Origin: Alphaproteobacteria bacterium
GTDB lineage: Bacteria; Pseudomonadota; Alphaproteobacteria; Rhodobacterales; Rhodobacteraceae
DNA: 37,588 bases
NCBI GenBank assembly: GCA_030427145.1
Contig: JAUHWT010000029.1
Coordinates: 1-37,588, forward strand
Direction: 5' to 3'
Shown: positions 27,760 to 36,804 of the stretch, one piece after another
Numbering within the stretch: the stretch's first letter is position 1
Layout of the letters: each line of letters begins with the position of its first letter
Position numbers and translations under genes: made by a program
The notes under the pieces: generated by a model
The model's database searches: none
The model's input: the letters and a program-made list of their open reading frames with translations, nothing else
What the model was told of the DNA's origin: nothing

Positions 27760-29940
27760 TCATCCAAATTTCTTCTGACTTTTTCCCCGCCAGGCCCGGG
27801 TTCCGCCTTTGCCTGCCTTGGAGCGCCCGGTTGCCTTTTGGGCGGCTGAGGTTTCAGCTTCTACTGCGGATTGCCGTGCAAGTGGATCGTCGGAGACGGT
27901 GAGTTCCACCAGTTCAAGCCGGTTGATCTCGTCGCGCAGCCTTGCCGCCTCCTCAAACTCCAGGTTTTCGGCCGCCTTAAGCATGTCCTTGCGCAGAGCG
28001 TCGAGATGCGCCTGAAGGTTCGCACCGACCATCGGTTTTTCGACCCTGGCCGTGATGCGGGCCTGGTCGGTGTCACCCGGGAACAGTCCGTCGAGAACAT
28101 CATCGACATTTTTGCGAATGGTCGCGGGCGTGATGCCGTGCTCGTCGTTGTAGGCGATCTGTTTTTCACGGCGACGGTTCGTTTCCCCGATGGCTTTTTC
28201 CATCGACCCGGTGATCCGGTCGGCATACATGATCACGCGACCATCGACGTTTCGGGCGGCGCGACCCACAGTCTGAATGAGGGACGTTTCCGAGCGCAGG
28301 AAGCCTTCCTTGTCGGCGTCCAGAATCGCGACCAGACCACATTCGGGGATATCAAGGCCCTCACGGAGGAGGTTGATGCCCACCAGCACGTCGAACGCGC
28401 CGAGCCGCAGGTCCCGAAGGATTTCGATGCGCTCAATGGTGTCGATATCGCTGTGCATGTAGCGCACGCGAATGCCCTGTTCGTGGAGGTATTCGGTGAG
28501 ATCCTCGGCCATCCGCTTGGTCAGAGTAGTGGCAAGAACCCGGTTGCCGGCCGCGGCAACCTTACGAACCTCATCGAGCAGATCGTCGACCTGCATTTCG
28601 ACCGGGCGAATTTCGATTGGTGGATCGAGCAGACCGGTCGGTCGGATCACCTGCTCCGCGAAGACACCTCCGGCCTGTTCCAGTTCCCAGGCGGCTGGCG
28701 TGGCAGATACGAATACGGACTGGGGCCGCATTGCGTCCCATTCCTCGAACTTCAAGGGGCGGTTGTCCATGCAGGATGGAAGGCGGAACCCGTGTTCGGC
28801 CAGCGTGAACTTTCTCCGGTAGTCGCCCCGGTACATGCCTCCAATCTGGGGCACGGACACGTGGCTCTCGTCGGCAAAGACAATGGCGTTGTCCGGGATG
28901 TACTCAAACAGGGTAGGGGGCGGTTCGCCGGGGGCCCGACCGGTGAGATAACGCGAGTAGTTTTCAATGCCGTTACAAACGCCCGTCGCCTCGAGCATCT
29001 CGAGATCAAAGTTGGTGCGCTGTTCGAGGCGCTGTGCTTCCAAAAGTTTGCCTTCTGAAATCAGCTGGTCGAGTCGGGTTTTCTGTTCCGCCTTAATGCC
29101 CTTGATGGCCTGCTGCATCGTCGGGCGCGGTGTCACGTAGTGGCTGTTCGCGTATACCCTGACCTTTTCGAGAGTGTCAGTTTTCGCACCGGTCAGGGGA
29201 TCCATCTCTTGGATCGACTCAAGTTCATCGCCAAAGAAGCTCAGCCGCCACGCCCGATCCTCAAGGTGGGCGGGCCAGATTTCGAGGGAATCGCCACGAA
29301 CCCGAAAACAGCCGCGTTGGAAAGCGTTGTCGTTTCGTCGGTACTGCTGTTCGACCAGCCCCTGAATGATGCGTCTTTGTTCGATGATCTCGCCGACTTT
29401 GAGGTCCTGGGTCATTGCGGTGTAGGTCTCGACCGATCCAATGCCGTAAATGCAGGATACGGACGCAACGATAATCACATCATCCCGCTCCAGCAGCGCG
29501 CGGGTGGCGGAGTGACGCATCCGGTCAATCTGCTCATTGATCTGCGATTCCTTTTCAATAAACGTGTCGGAGCGCGGGACATAGGCTTCGGGCTGGTAGT
29601 AGTCGTAATAGGATACGAAATACTCCACAGAGTTTTCGGGGAAAAAAGCCTTGAACTCGCCGAACAGCTGCGCGGCCAAGGTCTTGTTGGGGGCGAGGAC
29701 GATGGCCGGGCGCTGAGTGGCCTCAATCACTTTCGCGATCGTAAAAGTCTTGCCCGTACCGGTAGCACCGAGAAGAACCTGGTTTTGTTCGCCCTCGGTT
29801 ATACCGGCGGCAAGTTCCGCTATTGCGGCAGGCTGATCTCCCGCAGGTTCAAAACTGGAGTGCAGACGGAATTTTTTGCCGCCTTCGAGTTTTTCCCGGC
29901 CGTTCTTTGTCGGCGTATCCAAAACTGGTATCTGTGTCAT
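27760..29940 (-). CDS. uvrB: Excinuclease ABC subunit B
   Basis: 726-aa DNA-repair helicase-like protein that verifies damage delivered by UvrA and recruits UvrC. Walker A is [10 protein letters not shown], the beta-hairpin region follows [12 protein letters not shown], and the motif [17 protein letters not shown] is present. [19 protein letters not shown] is motif VI, and the C-terminal UVR domain ([24 protein letters not shown]) binds UvrC. I chose ATG at 29940 because GAAGG lies upstream; the ATG at 29970 would add ten residues and has no ribosome site. No alphaproteobacterial SOS box (GTTC-N7-GTTC) is seen upstream. Confidence 0.96.
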   Translation of the reverse strand: MTQIPVLDTPTKNGREKLEGGKKFRLHSSFEPAGDQPAAIAELAAGITEGEQNQVLLGATGTGKTFTIAKVIEATQRPAIVLAPNKTLAAQLFGEFKAFFPENSVEYFVSYYDYYQPEAYVPRSDTFIEKESQINEQIDRMRHSATRALLERDDVIIVASVSCIYGIGSVETYTAMTQDLKVGEIIEQRRIIQGLVEQQYRRNDNAFQRGCFRVRGDSLEIWPAHLEDRAWRLSFFGDELESIQEMDPLTGAKTDTLEKVRVYANSHYVTPRPTMQQAIKGIKAEQKTRLDQLISEGKLLEAQRLEQRTNFDLEMLEATGVCNGIENYSRYLTGRAPGEPPPTLFEYIPDNAIVFADESHVSVPQIGGMYRGDYRRKFTLAEHGFRLPSCMDNRPLKFEEWDAMRPQSVFVSATPAAWELEQAGGVFAEQVIRPTGLLDPPIEIRPVEMQVDDLLDEVRKVAAAGNRVLATTLTKRMAEDLTEYLHEQGIRVRYMHSDIDTIERIEILRDLRLGAFDVLVGINLLREGLDIPECGLVAILDADKEGFLRSETSLIQTVGRAARNVDGRVIMYADRITGSMEKAIGETNRRREKQIAYNDEHGITPATIRKNVDDVLDGLFPGDTDQARITARVEKPMVGANLQAHLDALRKDMLKAAENLEFEEAARLRDEINRLELVELTVSDDPLARQSAVEAETSAAQKATGRSKAGKGGTRAWRGKSQKKFG

Positions 29941-30084
29941 TCCCGTACCTTCACCCAAGGGTACTGACATATTATGGCCGGAGCCAACAACAAGGTTAAA
30001 AATATCACAACAGAAAGAATGTCTCTCGGAAAAGGTGTAGAAAAATTTAGGTAACTAAACCATTGCGTGTATCGTTCGAATCGT

Positions 30085-30193
30085 AGTAAACAAATTCTGC
30101 AAGCAGCAAAGTGGTCGTCAGGCGGAGGTGAACACCCACCCCACCCCTCGCTCCCTCACCTTCGGTTGACGACCCGCTTACCTCCTGTTTACT
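30085..30193. other. Candidate structured RNA or DNA element with C-rich/G-quadruplex loop
   Basis: An outer repeat AGTAAACA/TGTTTACT (30085-30092 with 30186-30193) encloses a 19-bp imperfect hairpin (30113-30131 with 30156-30174) with one G-G mismatch and two G-U pairs. The 24-nt loop (30132-30155) has four C runs on the plus strand, so the minus strand reads G3-N5-G4-N1-G4-N1-G3, a G-quadruplex motif. The plus strand also carries CCTCC at 30181, an anti-Shine-Dalgarno sequence. Direction of transcription is unknown. It could be a small RNA, the uvrB leader or a DNA structure; no known family is recognised with confidence. Confidence 0.5.
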
Positions 30194-30211
30194 CCCATAA
30201 AAATCGATGAC

Positions 30212-30240
30212 TTGATCAAGCGGGTTTGATTGGCCATAAC
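30212..30240 (+). promoter_or_regulatory. Candidate promoter for the NDUFS4-like gene and tRNA-Arg
   Basis: TTGATC (30212-30217) and CATAAC (30235-30240) are 17 bases apart, each 4 of 6 to consensus, 31 bases before the ATG. Confidence 0.35.
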
Positions 30241-30271
30241 CTGCTCATAGTCCGATTGGAGCATTCCTGCC

Positions 30272-30583
30272 ATGCACGCCAGAATCTATCAGCCAGCACG
30301 CAATGCCATGCAGTCCGGTCAGGCCAAGACGAGACAATGGGTTCTCGAGTTTGTGCCCGCGGAAGCGCGGTTTGTCGATCCACTCATGGGCTGGACGGGT
30401 TCCGGTGACATGAACAGTCAGGTTCGGCTTCAGTTTGACAGCCGTGAGGCGGCCGAGGACCATGCAAAGTCCCACGGCATTGCCTATCAGGTGTTCGAGC
30501 CAAAGAAACGGTCTCATATTCTGCGTACCAATGGATATGGCGACAATTTCGCGGCAACACGGCGTACCGCCTGGACGCACTGA
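30272..30583 (+). CDS. NADH dehydrogenase complex I accessory subunit, NDUFS4 family
   Basis: 103 aa. The protein belongs to the ETC complex I conserved-region family, homologous to mitochondrial NDUFS4 (18 kDa) and kept in alphaproteobacteria. Signature parts are [61 protein letters not shown] and a basic C-terminus. It lies at the matrix-type arm of complex I in homologues. It is away from the nuo operon, which is usual. A tRNA gene follows 7 bases after its stop. Confidence 0.93.
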   Translation: MHARIYQPARNAMQSGQAKTRQWVLEFVPAEARFVDPLMGWTGSGDMNSQVRLQFDSREAAEDHAKSHGIAYQVFEPKKRSHILRTNGYGDNFAATRRTAWTH

Positions 30584-30590
30584 TGCGTTT

Positions 30591-30667
30591 GGTCCCTTAG
30601 CTCAACAGGATAGAGCAGCTGACTTCTAATCAGCAGGTTTGGGGTTCGAGTCCTCAAGGGATCGCCA
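30591..30667 (+). tRNA. tRNA-Arg, anticodon TCT
   Basis: 77 nt including an encoded CCA end (30665-30667). The acceptor stem GGTCCCT pairs with AGGGATC (one G-U). D stem is GCTC/GAGC, and anticodon stem GCTGA/TCAGC holds the loop CTTCTAA with anticodon TCT at 30625-30627. The T arm is TGGGG-TTCGAGT-CCTCA. It reads AGA (and probably AGG) arginine codons. It starts 7 bases after the NDUFS4-like stop and its 3' 42 bases overlap the convergent symporter-kinase gene. Confidence 0.95.
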
Positions 30668-33361
30668 TCCTTCCCCGCTTCGGTAGACCGGAAGCGTTAC
30701 GATAAATTCAGCCCCGGATGTACCGTCGGATTTCACTGACAGAGAGCCGCCATATCGGCGCAGTATTCTGTCGGATATAGGAAGGCCGAGGCCTGCCGAT
30801 CCGTGTGATGTGCCGCGATAGAACGGTTCAAAAATTCGCTTTGTCAGTTCCGGCGGAATGCCCGGCCCGTTGTCTTTGATGGACACGCGGTAGTATTTTC
30901 CGTCTTCAGAGAGGAAACTGCTCACCGTGATACGTCTCGAACTCTTGTCATTGTGCAGGATGGCGTTGGCGGTCAGGTTGATGAGAACCTGGCTCAGCCG
31001 GTCTCCCTCTATGGCTGTCAGAACAGGATGCACAAGGTCACCCCATCGAAGGTCGACATTCAGGTGCTTGAAAGGGGCGACGGCAATCTCGACTGATTTC
31101 ATCAGGACGGCGTGAGCCTCGATTGGTTCACTTGTCTGGATCTCGTCCTGATCCTCCAGAAAGTTCAGGTCCCTTATCTCATCCAGCAGTTTGGTCAGTC
31201 TGATGCTCTCGGCCTGGATAATACCCGCAAAGTGCGCGCGGCGTTCGTGGTCAAGGTCGGGGTTGTCCTTTAGAATTTCAGCAAAGGAGCGGACGGAGGT
31301 CATTGGCGTGCGCAACTCGTGACTGACATGGCTCAGGAATTCGTCTTTTTGCGCGTCGATTTCTTTTAGTCGGCGGTTGGCGTTGCGCAGTTTCGACGCG
31401 GTCTGTTCAGCCTCCTCACTCTTTACCTTCAGGGCATCCGTTGCGCGCCGCAGTTTGGCGTGTTCATCCGCGATTTCGATGAGTTCATTCATGGAAACAC
31501 GTTCGCCGCCCGCGATGCCGCCAACGAGGGCGTGGGCGGATGCCGCGCCGACTGATCCGGCAAGTTCCCGTTCAAGGCGCGATACGAACACCGGTGTTGC
31601 GTTCGGCAACCCATCGGTTTTGCCCTGCTCAATGGCTGCGGAGTTGAAAAGCCAGGTCGCATGCTGAGTCCCCAAAATGCGCTTGGCCAGTACGAAAAGG
31701 TCGTTTGAGCCTGCTGACCACTGGATCAGGCTTAGGGTTTGGAGCGGCTCTGAGCGGAAGACATCGACAAACAGTGTACTTTGGACGCGTTCCAGTGGAG
31801 TGAGCCTGGTGAGAAGGGATACGAGCACCAGAATTGCGGTGTTCAATCCCACACTCCAGCAGGTCGCGTGGATCAGCGGATCGCTGCCTTCCATGCCGAA
31901 AAGCGCGTTGGGGCGCAGGAACGCCAACCCGAATGGCCCATATTCCACGACGTTTTGGAATGGGGAGGCTTCTCCGCTGAAACTCGGAAGATATAACGCG
32001 TAGGTCCAGATCAGGAAGCCAACCACAAGACCGGATATCGCTCCGGCACGGGTTGCGTTGCGCCAAAATATGCCCGCGAGGAGGGGCGGCAGGAATTGTG
32101 CGACACCGCAAAACGCGATCAGTCCGGTGGCTGCGAGCGCCTCGGACCGTCCGGACATTCGGAAATAAATGTATCCCAGCGAGAGAATGACGATGATCGC
32201 GATGCGCCGGTTAGAGAGCAGGACACGCTGAACGTCGCCGGAATGGTCGCTACCCTTTGCCGTTAAGAAGCGCAGGGAAAGAGGGGACACAATATGGTTT
32301 GACACCATCGTGGACAGGGCGATGGTCGTGACGATGACCATCGAGGTCGATGCGCTGAGCCCGCCCAAGAATATCAGCATTGTAAGCATGCTGTTTCCCT
32401 GGGATAGAGGCAGCGTCAGGACGAACAGGTCGGGATTGGATCCTTCGGGAAGGACGCCTGCTCCTACGGCTGCGATAGGCAAAACGAAGAATGATATCAG
32501 CAGAAGGTAGAGCGGGAACATCCACGAAGCCGTTGCCAGATGGCGTTCGTCAGAGTTTTCCACCACCGTTACCTGAAACTGACGCGGCAGGCAGATAATC
32601 GCGGAAGCGGAAAGGAAAAGCAGGGTTACCCATCGAGCACCGAAGGCTTCCTCCAACCGTAAGCTTTCAGCGGTCACATCGGCGAAGGTCTGTTCAATGC
32701 CGCCCGCGATGCCATAGACTGCGAAAATGCCAACGGCGATCAATGACGTGAGTTTGACGACCGACTCCACGGCAATCGCAGCGACCACACCGTGGTGGCG
32801 TTCATTCTCGTCAAGAGATCTGGTGCCGAAAAGGATGGTGAACAGTGCCAGCATCGCGGCGGCCCAAAATGCGATCCGGTCGTCGTTCTCAGCACCGGTT
32901 CCGGTTATAACTTCGAAACTGGTGGTCAGGGACTGAAGCTGCAGAGCGATATAGGGCGTCGTTGCGATGACCGCGATCAGCGTCGCTATTGCCGCAAGGC
33001 TGCCCGATTTGCCGTAGCGGGAAGAGATCATGTCAGCGATGGACGTGATCCTGTGGATGCGGCCGATTCGCACCAGCTTGCGGATGAACCACCACCATCC
33101 GACAAACACTAGGGTAGGGCCGAGATAGATTGTCATGAACTCGACCCCGGACCGGGCCGCAGAGCCAACCGCGCCATAAAATGTCCAGGCGGTGCAGTAT
33201 ACGGAGAGCGACAGTGTGTAGATGATTGGCGAATGCAGCCATTTCGCGCCCCCCGATGCCGCTTTTTGGTCGACGTACCAGGCGAAGGCGAACAGCAGAA
33301 AAACGTAGCAAAGTGCGGCGGCAACGATGGCGTTGCCGGCGAGGGGCGGGTCAACCGTCAC
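30626..33361 (-). CDS. SSS-family symporter fused to a sensor histidine kinase (CrbS-like)
   Basis: 911 aa with a GTG start overlapping the upstream stop. Residues 1 to about 560 form a multi-helix sodium:solute symporter domain (SPIIYTLSLSVYCTAWTFYGAVG, GGLSASTSMVIVTTIALSTMVSN). About 575-645 looks like a STAC linker domain (RILGTQHATWLF, ERELAGSVGAASAHAL), then a coiled coil. The kinase has its H-box at His681 (SHVSHELRTPM), an N-box near Asn799, DNGPGIP from Asp830 and GLGLPIS near 858. CrbS proteins sense or transport acetate-like solutes and control acs; the substrate here is inferred. The last 13 codons and stop are antisense to tRNA-Arg. Confidence 0.93.
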   Translation of the reverse strand: MTVDPPLAGNAIVAAALCYVFLLFAFAWYVDQKAASGGAKWLHSPIIYTLSLSVYCTAWTFYGAVGSAARSGVEFMTIYLGPTLVFVGWWWFIRKLVRIGRIHRITSIADMISSRYGKSGSLAAIATLIAVIATTPYIALQLQSLTTSFEVITGTGAENDDRIAFWAAAMLALFTILFGTRSLDENERHHGVVAAIAVESVVKLTSLIAVGIFAVYGIAGGIEQTFADVTAESLRLEEAFGARWVTLLFLSASAIICLPRQFQVTVVENSDERHLATASWMFPLYLLLISFFVLPIAAVGAGVLPEGSNPDLFVLTLPLSQGNSMLTMLIFLGGLSASTSMVIVTTIALSTMVSNHIVSPLSLRFLTAKGSDHSGDVQRVLLSNRRIAIIVILSLGYIYFRMSGRSEALAATGLIAFCGVAQFLPPLLAGIFWRNATRAGAISGLVVGFLIWTYALYLPSFSGEASPFQNVVEYGPFGLAFLRPNALFGMEGSDPLIHATCWSVGLNTAILVLVSLLTRLTPLERVQSTLFVDVFRSEPLQTLSLIQWSAGSNDLFVLAKRILGTQHATWLFNSAAIEQGKTDGLPNATPVFVSRLERELAGSVGAASAHALVGGIAGGERVSMNELIEIADEHAKLRRATDALKVKSEEAEQTASKLRNANRRLKEIDAQKDEFLSHVSHELRTPMTSVRSFAEILKDNPDLDHERRAHFAGIIQAESIRLTKLLDEIRDLNFLEDQDEIQTSEPIEAHAVLMKSVEIAVAPFKHLNVDLRWGDLVHPVLTAIEGDRLSQVLINLTANAILHNDKSSRRITVSSFLSEDGKYYRVSIKDNGPGIPPELTKRIFEPFYRGTSHGSAGLGLPISDRILRRYGGSLSVKSDGTSGAEFIVTLPVYRSGEGWRSLEDSNPKPAD

Positions 33362-33627
33362 TGATCAGGTTCTTCTTTCAGGTGACGGGAGAGCCAGAGG
33401 GCCGCGACGACAAGTGCCGCCCAAACCGCGAAGAGATATACACCAATCAAGGGTCCGCCGAATATCGTCACGTCAGCTATGAAGAGTTCAACGAATGGCG
33501 GTGTTACAAGGAAAAAACCGGCGATGGGAAGGATCAAGCCGCCCTCACGAATTTTTTGCAGCCTAAAGCCGGGACCGGGTTTCTGGTCCGAACCGCTGGA
33601 GTCATCTTTTTCGTCGGTGAATGTCAT
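33358..33627 (-). CDS. Small two-helix membrane protein, symporter-kinase partner
   Basis: 89 aa. A charged, probably cytosolic N-terminus (residues 1-28) is followed by two hydrophobic segments, about 30-50 (LILPIAGFFLVTPPFVELFI) and 55-80 (GPLIGVYLFAVWAALVVAALWL). No named family is recognised. It overlaps the response regulator stop and the kinase start by 4 bases each, so the three are translated in step. Small two-helix proteins often accompany SSS transporters (as YjcH does ActP), so an auxiliary subunit role is likely but inferred. Confidence 0.75.
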   Translation of the reverse strand: MTFTDEKDDSSGSDQKPGPGFRLQKIREGGLILPIAGFFLVTPPFVELFIADVTIFGGPLIGVYLFAVWAALVVAALWLSRHLKEEPDQ

Positions 33628-33989
33628 CCCGCGAGCTTTTTAACGGCATCCACAACTTCGGAATTTGAGAAGGGCTTCGGCATGAACATATCCGCTCCGG
33701 AGGTTTCTGCGGTCATTCTATCCCGACGTTGGCCTTTGGCGGAAAGTACCAGAATCGGCAAATTGCGGTGCTCTCCATCAGCCCGCAACCGGCGAATGAT
33801 TTCAAAGCCATCCAGACCTGGCAGCATAACATCCAGAATGAGAACATCTGGAGCGGTATCGTCAACTGATTGTATCGCTACCGCTCCATCAGCGCAGGAT
33901 GTGACCTCGAAGCCTTCGCGGGAGAGTAAAAAAGTCAAGGATTCTGTAATATTCAGCTCATCCTCGACTATGAGAACCTTTGTGGTCAA
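33624..33989 (-). CDS. Single-domain response regulator
   Basis: 121 aa, a receiver domain only. Asp10 and the acidic pocket (VEDE), phospho-acceptor Asp53 (ILDVMLPG), Ser83 and Lys105 (PKPF) are all present. There is no output domain, unlike CrbR, which has a LuxR-type DNA-binding end. The start is TTG at 33989, with GGAGGGG about eight bases upstream. It precedes the membrane protein and kinase with 4-base overlaps, making it the obvious phosphorylation partner. How it passes the signal on is unclear. Confidence 0.92.
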   Translation of the reverse strand: MTTKVLIVEDELNITESLTFLLSREGFEVTSCADGAVAIQSVDDTAPDVLILDVMLPGLDGFEIIRRLRADGEHRNLPILVLSAKGQRRDRMTAETSGADMFMPKPFSNSEVVDAVKKLAG

Positions 33990-34083
33990 ACAGTTTCCCC
34001 TCCAGTGTTTGGACCGTTGTTTTTTAAATTGGCCCTGTTTCTTTTGAATTTGACCGGCACCAGTGCATATTGCAAGCCAACGC

Positions 34084-35487
34084 TCAGAAATTGATTACTG
34101 AAGGTTCCCGTCTGCTCGCGCAGGGATCGTGGCTGCAGATGCGGCACGACGATCCAACTCTGGTCGGCATCGTGTTGGAGGGCGGGTTTGGCGATTGCGA
34201 TGCCGGAAACACAAGCATATTCCTGATCAGGCCGTCGGAGCGGGCCATGGCGCAGGCGATACGTTCGCCTGTTCCGGAAATGTCGACGGGTACAAGTGTT
34301 GATGATCCCACCATGCAGCGGTGAATGGGCCAAAGAGGGCAGTCCAGTTTCCGCGTGCGCGGCAGCAGGTCGAGATCGCCGCCTCTCGCCAGGGTATTCC
34401 CGGATGCATCAGTCGATATCCAGCCCGCCCTCGGCGCCCCGTCGCGATGCAATGCCGCAATACGACGAAAAATCAGTCCGCTGTCGCCATCCATGGCGGC
34501 GGTCAGGGCATCGATGTCCCAGTTCAGGTTTGAACCGAGGAATATCATCCGCTGGTTCGGGAGCCTCACGGCATCGGCCAGTTGAAGTGTCAGTCGTTCC
34601 TTCGCCACGTTTGCCGCGGCCTCGGGCAATTCCGTAAGGTGGGGACTCAAACCCGCTTCCACCCGCTCCTCGGCCCATGCCATTGCGTACGCCTCCAGTC
34701 TGCGGTTTCTGCCCCAATCCGGTTCGAACCTGACTGGAGTGGTCGTATTGCGTGACAATACTGTCTCGAGATCGAGGCCATCGTTGTTTCCAAGATCCGT
34801 GAGGCTGCCCGCAACATTTTCTATTTCTGCCGCAGGATTGTTTCGATGGAGGTATTCCTCCGCCTCCTCGACCGCAGACATTGGGCGTCGTTTCTCAGAT
34901 GTGTGATCAAAGTAGCTGGCCAGCGCTGCGCAGGACCGGGCAAGTTTGGCCGACTGCTCATCCACGATCTTTTCGAACCGCTTGCGCTGCATCGGTTCGA
35001 TTTCACGGGGATCCGCGAGAATTTCGGCGGTGGAGCGGAGGGCCGTTACCTCGGTGAGCATTTCATGAACCGCCTGCGCAAGCGCCGGGTCATGGGCGAG
35101 GCGGTCGGTGAGGGCGTCCACTTCGGAGTCCGCGTCCTGAAATCCGCGATAGGCGCGGGCCGCGGCTCTTGCCCAGGCTGGATAGCGTGCGATAACTTCG
35201 TCGATTGTGTTGTCGGCCATGACATCCGCACCGATCTGGGGATCCTCGGCCAGGGACTGCAGTTGATCCCGCAGCCTTCGTTCAGCGCTGCCGTCCATTT
35301 CGTCGAACGAGAGTGAAAGCTCCCTGCCAATCGCATTTAGGAGGGCGCCGCCGATACCCCGTTTATTACGTTCAATCAGGTTGAGGTAGGACGGCGATAT
35401 TCCAACGCGCTGCGCAAGTTCGTTCTGTTTGATGCCCAGACTGCGCCTTTTCTCGCGAATTTTTAGCCCGGTAATCGTTCTGGACAT
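34084..35487 (-). CDS. ScfR/RamB-family XRE regulator (short-chain acyl-CoA responsive type)
   Basis: 467 aa from ATG 35487; a GTG at 35517 would add ten residues. Residues 5-62 form the helix-turn-helix (KIREKRRSLGIKQNELAQRVGISPSYLNLIERNKRGIG). The C-terminal domain ends with VGSSCRICSHDPCASRREPS, the cysteine-containing signature of the DUF2083 group. Members such as PccR and RamB control propionyl-CoA or acetate metabolism. No HExxH metallopeptidase motif is visible in the middle part. It lies 94 bases upstream of the response regulator on the same strand, which suggests a shared carboxylate-response function. Confidence 0.88.
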   Translation of the reverse strand: MSRTITGLKIREKRRSLGIKQNELAQRVGISPSYLNLIERNKRGIGGALLNAIGRELSLSFDEMDGSAERRLRDQLQSLAEDPQIGADVMADNTIDEVIARYPAWARAAARAYRGFQDADSEVDALTDRLAHDPALAQAVHEMLTEVTALRSTAEILADPREIEPMQRKRFEKIVDEQSAKLARSCAALASYFDHTSEKRRPMSAVEEAEEYLHRNNPAAEIENVAGSLTDLGNNDGLDLETVLSRNTTTPVRFEPDWGRNRRLEAYAMAWAEERVEAGLSPHLTELPEAAANVAKERLTLQLADAVRLPNQRMIFLGSNLNWDIDALTAAMDGDSGLIFRRIAALHRDGAPRAGWISTDASGNTLARGGDLDLLPRTRKLDCPLWPIHRCMVGSSTLVPVDISGTGERIACAMARSDGLIRNMLVFPASQSPNPPSNTMPTRVGSSCRICSHDPCASRREPSVINF

Positions 35488-35870
35488 TCGACAAACCCTG
35501 GATCGGAAGCGCTTCACGCAGCGACTGTGGTCAAAAATTTACACGGAAATTGCGGCGCTTTACAATAAATTTACTGGTCGCTTCAATTGAGTCAGCAGCT
35601 TGTCGGGTCTCTGTGGCTTGGAGTGCAGTGATGCCGAAAATCCAATGTTGATGTCCGGGCGGTTTGTGGCGGCACAGCGCAGGAGCTTGCAATAACGCGA
35701 AACTGCGTCGGGTATACTGTCGCTTCAAAGCCCGCTTGCCAATTGGAGCTGCGTTGATTGCCGCATCAGAATTTGGCTGACGATTATGTGTTGTAACAAC
35801 CCGTTTAAGTGCAACGAATGGCCTCGTACGAATAAGGATACCTGCAGTTGGAATTGGGGATACGTCTTAA
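35488..35870. promoter_or_regulatory. Divergent control region between the ScfR-like gene and msrP
   Basis: 383 bases without a convincing gene. AAATTTAC occurs twice in the same orientation (35535-35542 and 35567-35574), 32 bases or about three helical turns apart. A minus-strand promoter TTGTAA (35567-35562 side), 18 bases, TAAATT lies over these repeats and could serve the ScfR-like gene, making autoregulation plausible. Nearer msrP, GTTGTAACAAC is a short palindrome. Nothing else is supported. Confidence 0.4.
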
Positions 35871-36803
35871 ATGAGCCGCGCCAAAGGTCTGAAACTGAAA
35901 TACTCGGAGATCACTGCGAAAGCTGATTATCTCAATCGACGGAAATTCATGGCTGGTGCCGCCGCCCTTCCATTGTCCGGCGGCATGGCCATGGCTTCAG
36001 GTCTGAGCTTTTCCGAAAGCGAATATGCTGTTGATGCGCCGACCACCGCGTTTGAGCATGCCTCCACATACAACAACTTCTATGAGTTTGGCGTTGGGAA
36101 GGATGAGCCAGCCAAATACGCGGATGCGCTGACCACGTCTCCCTGGTCGGTTGTCGTCGATGGCATGGTTGGCAAACCTGGTACCTACGGGCTGGAGGAC
36201 ATGTATTCGGAAACCGATCTCGAGGAGCGAATTTACCGGCTCAGGTGTGTCGAGGGTTGGTCCATGGTCATTCCCTGGGTCGGATTCCAGCTGTCCGATT
36301 TCCTTGCACGGGTCGAGCCCGAACCCGAGGCGAAATATGTCGCGTTCGAGACGCTGGTGCGCCCTGAGGAAATGCGGGGTCAGCGTGGATTGTTTCAAAG
36401 CCTCGATTGGCCCTATGTCGAGGGGCTGCGCCTTGATGAGGCGATGCACCCCCTGACACTCATGGCTGTAGGAATGTATGGCGAGGTTCTGCCCAATCAG
36501 AACGGAGCACCGCTCCGGCTCGTTGTGCCGTGGAAATACGGATTCAAGAGCATCAAGTCGATCGTGCGGATTACTCTCACGGACACCCGGCCGCCGACGA
36601 CCTGGAATCTACAGGCCGCTCAGGAATACGGGTTCTATTCCAACGTGAACCCCAATGTTGACCACCCGCGCTGGAGCCAGGCAACGGAACGCGTGATTGG
36701 GGGAGGGGTCCTCGCCTCCCGCCGGGATACCGAACTGTTCAACGGATATGCCGAGGAGGTGGCGTCGCTCTACTCCGGCATGGATCTACAGAAGAATTTT
36801 TAG
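35871..36803 (+). CDS. msrP: Periplasmic methionine-sulfoxide reductase, molybdopterin subunit
   Basis: 310 aa. A twin-arginine signal ([18 protein letters not shown], residues 21-38) marks export in folded form with its Mo cofactor. The oxidoreductase domain contains the cofactor Cys126 in [15 protein letters not shown] and the closing segments [17 protein letters not shown] and [12 protein letters not shown]. MsrP repairs oxidised methionine in periplasmic proteins with electrons from MsrQ. One base separates it from msrQ. Confidence 0.96.
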   Translation: MSRAKGLKLKYSEITAKADYLNRRKFMAGAAALPLSGGMAMASGLSFSESEYAVDAPTTAFEHASTYNNFYEFGVGKDEPAKYADALTTSPWSVVVDGMVGKPGTYGLEDMYSETDLEERIYRLRCVEGWSMVIPWVGFQLSDFLARVEPEPEAKYVAFETLVRPEEMRGQRGLFQSLDWPYVEGLRLDEAMHPLTLMAVGMYGEVLPNQNGAPLRLVVPWKYGFKSIKSIVRITLTDTRPPTTWNLQAAQEYGFYSNVNPNVDHPRWSQATERVIGGGVLASRRDTELFNGYAEEVASLYSGMDLQKNF

Positions 36804-36804
36804 G

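Larger units (their letters stand above)
29971..30271. other. Gene-free region between uvrB and the NDUFS4-like gene
   Basis: About 300 bases without a credible coding frame. The first 110 bases are A/T-rich, likely the uvrB promoter region, though no convincing boxes are seen. The centre holds a structured element (30085-30193), and the right end a candidate promoter for the NDUFS4-like gene. Confidence 0.6.

Noticed and set aside
27871-29058. A 395-codon frame antisense to uvrB
   Set aside because: The minus-strand uvrB frame is unmistakable through all motifs; the antisense product has no recognisable fold and no ribosome site.
29941-30271. SOS box upstream of uvrB
   Set aside because: I looked for GTTC-N7-GTTC, the alphaproteobacterial LexA site, on both strands and did not find it.
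35531-35728. A 65-codon frame in the ScfR-msrP gap
   Set aside because: No ribosome site, no hydrophobic or domain pattern, and it overlaps the likely promoter and repeats.
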